This document shows, piece by piece, positions 25,701 through 31,436 of a DNA stretch of 31,436 bases (within the stretch, counting starts at the first letter, position 1; every line of letters begins with the position of its first letter). Source of the stretch: Promethearchaeota archaeon (GTDB taxonomy: Archaea > Asgardarchaeota > Lokiarchaeia > Sigynarchaeales > SOKP01). Position numbers and translations under genes: made by a program. A model generated the notes under the pieces. It saw only the letters and a list, made by a program, of their open reading frames with translations. It was not told the DNA's origin and searched no databases. The DNA lies in the NCBI GenBank assembly GCA_016839905.1, contig JAEOTJ010000461.1:1-31436 (forward strand), written 5' to 3'.

Positions 25701-28700
25701 ATTACTCCATTTATTTAGGAGGAATGTCCCTCATGATTAAAGAAAGAAAAACGGAAGTAGAATCATATTTAAACCAAACCTACACTACTTCTATTGAATT
25801 TCCATATAGCGAACTCATCAACATCACTGCAATATATAAAGATCATACAGGATATTTTCTTGAAGGTGCTACAGTTCGATTATATGATGGTCAAACCGTT
25901 ATTGGGACTCTATTAAAACCTAGTTCATATGACCATTATAATATCACAATAGATTCGGCAAATTTAGGACTTGGTACAAAAACCCTAACAATAATATGTA
26001 ATAAAACAAATTATCAGCTAAATTCCATTGTAATAACCATTATTGTTAAGGAAAGAGATTCCTTTATTGGTACAATCTTTCTAAATGACGAAGACAGAAC
26101 AAATAATAAGACCATTACTCTCACTTCTGGAGAAAATCTATATATTAATGCTACTTATCAAGATTTCTCAAATGCTTATATAAATGGAGCGTTAGTGAAT
26201 TTAACAAGCACAAGTTTTAATCTTCAATTTACCGAAAATCTTGCGTTAAATCAATATAATATAACATTGAATACATCTATATTAGGAGTTGGCGTTTCAT
26301 TTCTCACCATTCTTGCCCAGAAAGTGAATTTTACAGCAGTTGCTGAAGTTTTAACGATAGTTGTAAATGAAAGGGGATCTAATTATAGTATCTATTTTAA
26401 TGATATTGATAAGACAACAGATCCTTCAATTCAATTAACAGTAAACATAACGCTAAATATTACTATGACATTTAGAGACTTAGTAACTAAAAGTTTTCTT
26501 AGTGGAGCTCAAATAAACTTAACTGGTCCGGGTATCAATTATGAATTAATTGAATTTGGTCAAAATTATTCTGTAGAAATCAATACAACTAATTTAAATC
26601 AAGGAGTAAACTTTTTAACAGTTTTTGCTCGAAAAAATGGGTATATTTCTCAAGCACCATTACTTACAATAGAAATAATTCAAGAACAAACAGAATTGGG
26701 ATTACTTTTAAATGGGACAGAAAAAACACTTGATAGAACAATGATAATAGATATTGGTCAAAAGTTAAACATAACAATAACATATAATGTAAGTAGTTCA
26801 GGAGCGTTTGTTGATTCTGCATCGGTATCAATAATGGGAGGGTATTACGACGGCGTGGTTTTAATAGAAAATGCTGCCTTAGAGCAATACTCTTTAGTTA
26901 TAAATTCTACCGATTTAAATTGGGGCGTGAATTACATAAATATTTACGCTTATAAGGTAAATTATGAAGCTCAATCCATAACTTTTAAACTTACAATTAA
27001 GGATAAAGAGTCAGAACTAGATCTGTTTTTAAATGGAACCGAAAGAAAAACTGAAGCAGAAAAAGCTATTACGCTTCCTTGGAGAGAAACTCTAAATATC
27101 ACGGTCAATTATTACGAAAATTTGACAGAAAGCTTTATATTTCCAGCAACTGTCGAATTAAAATATGGATTAACTGTTTTAGATACTTTAGAGAAGCATA
27201 GTACTTTAAACCAGTATAATCTTACTTTTAACACTACAATTCTTGGTGTGGGCATTCACTTTTTAACAATTGTGGCTCAAGCGAGTAATTACGAATCTCA
27301 AACTGTTTCTATTAGAATTGATGTTTTTGAAAGATCTACTTACTTTGATAAAGTATTCCTTAACGGCACAGAAATTAATAATATTGAAATCGCATGGAAT
27401 GAGTTATTAAATATAACTGCAATAATCAATGACACGTTGTCAGACGAGTATATTTCTGGAGCAACAGTACAATTATTAGATGGAGAAACGGTTATTGGAA
27501 CTCTTATAGAAATCCCATCGCAAAATTTATACAACATTACAATTAATACATCTACTTTAAGTGTTGGATTGAAATATTTAACAATATCTTTTTCAAAAGA
27601 TAATTATACTTCAATATCAACGGAAATAATCATAACTATTGTGGATAGAAATAATTATTTTGATAAAATATATTTAAACGGTACAGATACAAGAAATATT
27701 GAAATCACATGGAATGAGTTATTGAATATATCAGTGATATTAAATGATACATTAAATGAAGGATTTATTTCTGGAGCTACAGTTAATTTATTAGATGGAG
27801 AACTTATTATTGGAAATATTATTGAAATTCCATCTCTTAAAATTTATAACATTACAATAAATACTGCAAACCTGGGTGTTGGTGTTAAGTATTTAACAAT
27901 AACATCATCGAAAGATAATTATACTTCAATTACCGAAGAAATTATCATAACAATCATTAATAGAGAGATATATTTTGATAAAGTGTTCCTTAATGACACA
28001 GAAACTAATAATATAGAAATCGCATGGAATGAATTTTTAAACATTTCAGTAATTGTCAACGACACCATTACAGACGAATATATCTCTGGAGCAACAGTCA
28101 AATTATTAGATGGTCTAATGGTTATTGATAATATTATAGAAATTCCTTCGCTTAAATTATATAATATTACCATAAACACCGCAGACTTAGGTGTTGGGGT
28201 CTCATTTCTAACAATAACTTTCTCGAAAGGTAATCACACATCAATTTCTGAAGGAATAATAATAACTATTATTGATAGAGAAATTTATTATGATGGAATA
28301 TTCTTAAACGATACAGAAACAAATAATATTGAAATCTCATGGAATGATTTGTTAAATATTTCTGTAATAGTCAACGACACCATTACAGATGAATACATCT
28401 CTAGCGCAACAGTTCAATTATTAGATGGCCAAACTGTTATAGGTGATATTGTAGAAATACCTGCCCTTAAATTATATAATATTACCATAAACACCACAGA
28501 CTTAGGTGTTGGGGTCTCATTTCTAACAATAATATGCTCAAAAGACAATTATACTTCAATTTCTTCAGAAATAATAATAACAATTATAGATAGAAGAACT
28601 TACTTTGGAGAAATCTTATTAGAAGGAATAGAAACTAATAATATTGAAATTGCTTGGAACGAATTATTAAATATTTCAGTAATCGTCAATGATAGTTTAA

Positions 28701-31436
28701 CTAATGAATTCATTTCTGGTGCTACTGTCAAATTATTAGATGGCGAAACGGTGATTGGAACACTTCTTAAACACTCATCACTAAGTCTATACAATTACAC
28801 GAAAAATACGACTGATCTAGGTGTGGGGGTTCATTATCTTACAATTTCCAGCTCAAAAGATAATTTTACTTCTATTACTCAAGAAATAATCGTGACCATA
28901 ATTGACCGAAGCACTTATCTTGGGAATATTAAGTTAAATGGAACATTAACCTCTTCTATAAGTGTTTTCTTAGGAGAATGTATAAATATCACCGTAAAAT
29001 ATTACGACTCTATAATGGGATATCTCAGTAGTGCTTCTATGAATATTACAGATGGATTATCTCTCAATTTAGAACTAAGTGAAAGTCTTACTTATAATCA
29101 TTATAATATAACTATAAATTCGTCAATTTTAGGCACCGGAGTCTCCTTCTTAACACTTCTCGCCCAAAAAGACAATTATTCCTCAGTTTCAGAAGTTGTA
29201 TCAATAATTGTTGGTGATATAGGAACTAATTTTAGTTTATACTTAGATGGTGTTGATAAAACGGCAGAAAAGACCCTTCAATCAAATGTTAATATGACTA
29301 TTAACATCACTGTATCGTTTAGAGAACAAGTCTCAAAGAGTCATATAAGTGGAGCATCAATAAATTTAACGGGATCGGGACTTAATCTGGAATTAATTGA
29401 AGGTATTGGAAATTATTCGGTATTACTGAATACGACCAAATTAAACCAAGGAGTTAATTTTTTAACAATTTATGCCCAAAAATTTAATTATAGTTCTCAA
29501 GTAATTTACATCACAATTGATATTATTCAGCGAGAAACGAATTTGGGTTTAATATTAAATAAAACCGATAAGACGCTAGATAAAACGATGGAAATTGATA
29601 TTGGACAAAAATTAAACATTACTATTAAATACAATGATGGTCAGACGGGAGCATTTATTGATTTAGCTACAGTTCAAATAATTGGGGGTTTTTACGACGG
29701 TAAAAATCTTACGGAAAGTGGTCTAGAACAATACTCAATTATTATAAATTCCACTGATTTAAATTGGGGCGTAAACTATATTACAGTCTATGCTCATAAA
29801 AATAATTATGAAGCCCAAACTATCTCGTTCAAACTGACGATTATTGATAAAGCAACAACAATCGAACTTTTTATGAATGGAACTGAAAGAATTACAGAAG
29901 AACAAAAATCTATTACCCTTCCATGGAGCAAAATATTAAATATTACGGTGATGTATGATGTAAATGGAACTGAGGATTTTATAGACGGTGCATTAGTACA
30001 ATTAAAAGAAGGTTTAACGGTTATTGGCAATCTGACGAAACATGTTTCATTAGATCACTATAATTTGACATTAGATACCTCAATTCTTAATGTAGGAGTT
30101 CATTTTCTAACCATTATTGCTCAAAAAAATAATTATCAATCTCAAACGGTTGCGATTAGAATAGAAGTGGATGAAAAATCGACTTTTTTTAGCGGAATAT
30201 ACTTAAACAACACAGCTACAACAAATATAGAAATAGAATGGAATGAATTACTAAATATTTCTGTAATGTATAATGATTCCAATACTAATGCTTTTATCTC
30301 TGGAGCAACAGTACAATTGAAAGACGGAGATTCTGTTTTGTACATCTTTGATGAAAATATAGGAGTTGATTATAATCTTACATTTAATACCACGGATTTG
30401 GGTGTTGGCGTTCACTACTTAACAATCTACGCAAAACAAAATAATTATTCAGTATCTTTAATTAGTATTACGATTAAAGTAAATGAAAGAAGCACGAACT
30501 TAGATGTCATTATAGATCAAATCGCTTCCGTATCAGTTGTAACAACTTATGGAGAATTATTAAATATCACATCTATTTTCGAGGATTATAAAACAGGAGG
30601 TTATATTTCAAACGCCTCTTTAAAATTAAAGGATGGTGAGACAGTTTTAGGTTCATTTGATGAGAATATAGGACTTGAGTTTTATAACATTACACTTAAC
30701 ACATCTAATTTTGGTGTTGGCATTACTTATTTATCTATTACGGGTGTGAAGAATAATTATTCTACAATTACAAAGGAAATAATTATTACTATTAATAGAA
30801 GAAATATTGAATTTAATGTATTCATGAATACAAAAAATAAAACAATTGATAATTCAATAGAACTTCCAATCAACGATCTTTTAAATATTACTTTTATATA
30901 TAAAGAGAAATCATTAGGAACCTATATTAAAAATGCAACAGTACAATTATCCGGGGAGGGGCTCTCTGAACCATTCAATGAGGATATTGTTTTAGAACAA
31001 TATTCTATTCTAATAAATACTGATCAGTTAGGGATTGGAATAAAATTCTTAAATATTTATGCATACAAGGATAATTATCAATCTTCATCAGTCCTATTAA
31101 AAATTACTATAAGGCAAATAAAGGGACAATTAATTACTGAATCTGGAGATTCCACGATAGATGCTATACCTGGAGAGAATGTTAATTTAAAAATTTTATA
31201 TAATAATCTGGATTTTGTAGGAAAAATAACTGGGGCTGAGGTTAAATATATCTGGGAATTTGGACAAGGAGAACTAAAGGATCCTGATAATGATGGGATC
31301 TATGAGGTTGTTTTAGAAAATGTACCTGAAGGAACTTATATCATTACAATCACGGCTTATGCCGGGGCAGATTATGAGTTTGTAAGCTATCAAATAACTT
31401 TAGTTGTTATTAGACCTAAAGAAGAAGTAGCTCTAA
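22760..31436 (+). CDS. Giant repeat-containing secreted surface protein (3' end beyond window)
   Basis: One frame stays open from ATG 22760 to the window end: 2,892 codons and no stop. The N-terminus has a basic stretch (KKRVKKIKY) and a hydrophobic core (AVIFVIFISTFLMGLM), a signal peptide or membrane anchor. Residues to about 473 are a unique Asp/Asn-rich region with Trp motifs and few cysteines. Then come 22 complete repeats of about 105 residues and a divergent 23rd. Each repeat reads as two beta-rich halves with conserved LNIT/S, SGATV, YNITINT, LGVGVxFLTI and KDNYxS pieces, like Ig-type or invasin-type surface modules. N-x-S/T sequons are dense and at fixed positions, so heavy N-glycosylation is expected. 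Role is inferred: S-layer, adhesin or cell-contact fibre. GGTGA lies 11 bases before the ATG; an in-frame GTG at 22745 is an alternative. Confidence 0.85.
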   Translation, partial: MMENKKRVKKIKYMAVIFVIFISTFLMGLMDKGSYQNIENSRNLDDNLFDDKDHLLKTQATYSEEWLDNPTFDPPVDPWYNETSGDTSDINASASGGQINYEILGDQGVFESSILEAYPNASQEWRVFNNPLIPQFPMSDPDDKPAPDFGVDENGWWTSHEFDQNEKCDTLNLVSVQWKRNYTLNADLSDYSITSVNVNATINATVTATPDGAGGVECPGDPIDQNEDGYVYDYVRFYIMVENIEGTHQYEMAYNKTKYLGLDANADGNNLDHMSNVYLTSYDEQILISYMTAIFQNTAFSEFTITLGIDIYCEDNVNVENDIFNELRFNNFTFNFTYEKTMNRYDTISWNQVGNQLNGTVYQIDEARLNFNYKSNETWPIDLSPNSEIRVLINNNRHTEVIKLSDVNSTWKEAKSGGFDITPLVATDVNITLKLQLVIMDFFQFNTTYTISIDNASLMIYYSHKSGSEIATRYELYLNEADETLSKAIGVKLGELINISLVYEDTFDAFISGATVTLTYGAEIDALTEHPLFNLYNITINSTSLNIGENFLILSASKTSYVSQEFSFKIEVFARDSESSLFLNGFNKTIEKNIDIIYGKNVNITITYRDIEDLPSEHITEATVELTGAGPLKNLTEGTTYEHYNITINSTLLGIGFTYLTINAQKENYTTQNIVFKIDVLERDTYIDNVFINNTETLNYELQWNELFNITVSYNDTLTDKYIDVATVQIEGTNFPLTNFTENVGKKIYQITLNSSDLEVGIKYLTISAQKQNYSLSTQLIVITVNEKESSLDIYLNQTLRTLIDFYWNENLNLTAIYIDTETGAFLEDAVLSLKAGSIDLYNFSKHATLDQYNLTLNTTEIGVGLNSLTIYAKKDNYTVSLGNIMIIVQERETDLDIFLNQTLTDSIEFSYNELLNITTIYKDKNLGTFIDGADVELREGSTLLYNFTKNPTFNQYNLTVNTSAFGIGVYYFTIYAKQDNYSIYLGGMSLMIKERKTEVESYLNQTYTTSIEFPYSELINITAIYKDHTGYFLEGATVRLYDGQTVIGTLLKPSSYDHYNITIDSANLGLGTKTLTIICNKTNYQLNSIVITIIVKERDSFIGTIFLNDEDRTNNKTITLTSGENLYINATYQDFSNAYINGALVNLTSTSFNLQFTENLALNQYNITLNTSILGVGVSFLTILAQKVNFTAVAEVLTIVVNERGSNYSIYFNDIDKTTDPSIQLTVNITLNITMTFRDLVTKSFLSGAQINLTGPGINYELIEFGQNYSVEINTTNLNQGVNFLTVFARKNGYISQAPLLTIEIIQEQTELGLLLNGTEKTLDRTMIIDIGQKLNITITYNVSSSGAFVDSASVSIMGGYYDGVVLIENAALEQYSLVINSTDLNWGVNYINIYAYKVNYEAQSITFKLTIKDKESELDLFLNGTERKTEAEKAITLPWRETLNITVNYYENLTESFIFPATVELKYGLTVLDTLEKHSTLNQYNLTFNTTILGVGIHFLTIVAQASNYESQTVSIRIDVFERSTYFDKVFLNGTEINNIEIAWNELLNITAIINDTLSDEYISGATVQLLDGETVIGTLIEIPSQNLYNITINTSTLSVGLKYLTISFSKDNYTSISTEIIITIVDRNNYFDKIYLNGTDTRNIEITWNELLNISVILNDTLNEGFISGATVNLLDGELIIGNIIEIPSLKIYNITINTANLGVGVKYLTITSSKDNYTSITEEIIITIINREIYFDKVFLNDTETNNIEIAWNEFLNISVIVNDTITDEYISGATVKLLDGLMVIDNIIEIPSLKLYNITINTADLGVGVSFLTITFSKGNHTSISEGIIITIIDREIYYDGIFLNDTETNNIEISWNDLLNISVIVNDTITDEYISSATVQLLDGQTVIGDIVEIPALKLYNITINTTDLGVGVSFLTIICSKDNYTSISSEIIITIIDRRTYFGEILLEGIETNNIEIAWNELLNISVIVNDSLTNEFISGATVKLLDGETVIGTLLKHSSLSLYNYTKNTTDLGVGVHYLTISSSKDNFTSITQEIIVTIIDRSTYLGNIKLNGTLTSSISVFLGECINITVKYYDSIMGYLSSASMNITDGLSLNLELSESLTYNHYNITINSSILGTGVSFLTLLAQKDNYSSVSEVVSIIVGDIGTNFSLYLDGVDKTAEKTLQSNVNMTINITVSFREQVSKSHISGASINLTGSGLNLELIEGIGNYSVLLNTTKLNQGVNFLTIYAQKFNYSSQVIYITIDIIQRETNLGLILNKTDKTLDKTMEIDIGQKLNITIKYNDGQTGAFIDLATVQIIGGFYDGKNLTESGLEQYSIIINSTDLNWGVNYITVYAHKNNYEAQTISFKLTIIDKATTIELFMNGTERITEEQKSITLPWSKILNITVMYDVNGTEDFIDGALVQLKEGLTVIGNLTKHVSLDHYNLTLDTSILNVGVHFLTIIAQKNNYQSQTVAIRIEVDEKSTFFSGIYLNNTATTNIEIEWNELLNISVMYNDSNTNAFISGATVQLKDGDSVLYIFDENIGVDYNLTFNTTDLGVGVHYLTIYAKQNNYSVSLISITIKVNERSTNLDVIIDQIASVSVVTTYGELLNITSIFEDYKTGGYISNASLKLKDGETVLGSFDENIGLEFYNITLNTSNFGVGITYLSITGVKNNYSTITKEIIITINRRNIEFNVFMNTKNKTIDNSIELPINDLLNITFIYKEKSLGTYIKNATVQLSGEGLSEPFNEDIVLEQYSILINTDQLGIGIKFLNIYAYKDNYQSSSVLLKITIRQIKGQLITESGDSTIDAIPGENVNLKILYNNLDFVGKITGAEVKYIWEFGQGELKDPDNDGIYEVVLENVPEGTYIITITAYAGADYEFVSYQITLVVIRPKEEVAL
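26063..27655 (+). repeat. Five-module super-repeat, copy 1 (modules 7-11)
   Basis: Modules 7, 8, 9, 10 and 11 each match, in order, modules 16 to 20 better than their own neighbours. Module 9 carries DIGQKLNIT, YDG, LEQYS and NSTDLNWGVNYI. Module 8 carries NLNQGVNFLT. Module 10 carries NGTER and ITLPW and is the longest (327 nt). Confidence 0.8.
27341..28915 (+). repeat. Homogeneous run of five 315-nt modules (11-15)
   Basis: Modules 11 to 15 are each exactly 315 nt and far more alike than the others (NNIEIxWNELLNIS, NDT, SGATVxLLDG, VIG). The stretch 28151-28217 and its equivalent 28466-28532 differ at one base of 67, which points to recent unequal crossing-over or conversion. Confidence 0.85.
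28916..30496 (+). repeat. Five-module super-repeat, copy 2 (modules 16-20)
   Basis: This is the second copy of the 7-11 block. Module 18 repeats DIGQKLNIT, YDG, LEQYS and NSTDLNWGVNYI. Module 17 repeats KLNQGVNFLT. Module 19 repeats NGTER, ITLPW and the 327-nt length. Module 20 resumes the WNELLNIS/SGATVQL type seen in module 11. Confidence 0.8.

Larger units (their letters stand above)
24179..31126 (+). repeat. 22 tandem ~105-codon repeats
   Basis: Module starts, taken at the strand like YFDKVFLNGT or DLDIFLNQT: 24179, 24491, 24815, 25130, 25442, 25754, 26063, 26381, 26693, 27014, 27341, 27656, 27971, 28286, 28601, 28916, 29228, 29540, 29858, 30185, 30497, 30812; a divergent 23rd starts at 31127. 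Lengths run from 309 to 327 nt, always a multiple of three. The shared pattern is a charged junction (ERDT, DRST), LNGTE, (W)NELLNIS, SGATVQL, YNITINT, LGVGV.FLTI, KDNYTS. Confidence 0.9.

Noticed and set aside
27340..28794. Recurring antisense open frames with a shared PSNNxTVAPE motif
   Set aside because: They are the complement of the repeated coding modules and recur only because the modules do.
24179..31126. CRISPR or satellite-type array
   Set aside because: The periodicity is 309-327 nt, always a multiple of three, within one open frame; the units encode a protein module and not short repeats with spacers.
1..31436. tRNA, rRNA or other structured RNA genes
   Set aside because: I looked through the intergenic stretches for tRNA-like T-loop and anticodon arms and for GC-rich structured islands and found none.

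Overview
The window is AT-rich DNA that most likely comes from an Asgard (Lokiarchaeia-like) archaeon. This is inference from gene content, not from a marker gene. Archaeal signs are a geranylgeranyl-reductase-type flavoprotein, a HerA-type DNA translocase, ATATTTAA-type TATA elements, a degenerate Ras-like GTPase and a giant sequon-rich surface protein. These sit beside bacterial-type metabolic genes: class I GAPDH, ETF/acyl-CoA dehydrogenase, a SatP-type transporter and a haloalkane-dehalogenase-like hydrolase.

Left edge (1-407): a remnant of a TnpB/OrfB-type protein, followed by a 74-bp near-identical copy of part of the gene at 8841-10217. Next comes a divergent locus (408-8587). On the minus strand, a winged-helix regulator leads into a large two-headed ASKHA activase and its 2-hydroxyacyl-CoA-dehydratase-like partner. 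On the plus strand, a B12-binding radical SAM protein is followed by a haloalkane-dehalogenase-like hydrolase. The intergenic region carries two near-perfect palindromes and a TATA-like element. The layout suggests a regulated, oxygen-sensitive catabolic or modification pathway whose substrate cannot be read from the sequence.

Middle (8841-14543): a 458-aa unknown with two C-terminal membrane helices; a class I GAPDH whose C-terminus is cut by a 30-nt in-frame insertion containing a TAG, while the expected terminal residues remain in frame downstream; a decayed small gene; a SatP-like acetate/succinate transporter; and a HerA-like ATPase with an inserted zinc ribbon and a coiled-coil tail.

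Metabolic operon (14585-17583, minus strand): acyl-CoA dehydrogenase, EtfB and EtfA, with gaps of 4-10 bp, for oxidation of an acyl-CoA with electrons passed to ETF. Then come a small three-helix membrane protein on the plus strand and a minus-strand run (18127-22630) of a degenerate GTPase, a geranylgeranyl-reductase-family flavoprotein, an MBL-fold hydrolase, a coiled-coil protein and a 413-aa protein with a probable winged-helix segment.

Right third (22760 to the end): one open reading frame of at least 2,892 codons, running off the window. It encodes a signal-bearing surface protein with about 473 unique residues and then 22 complete repeats of about 105 residues, rich in N-glycosylation sequons. 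The repeats have a history of their own: a five-module block is duplicated, and between the two copies one module type has been amplified in exact 315-nt steps.
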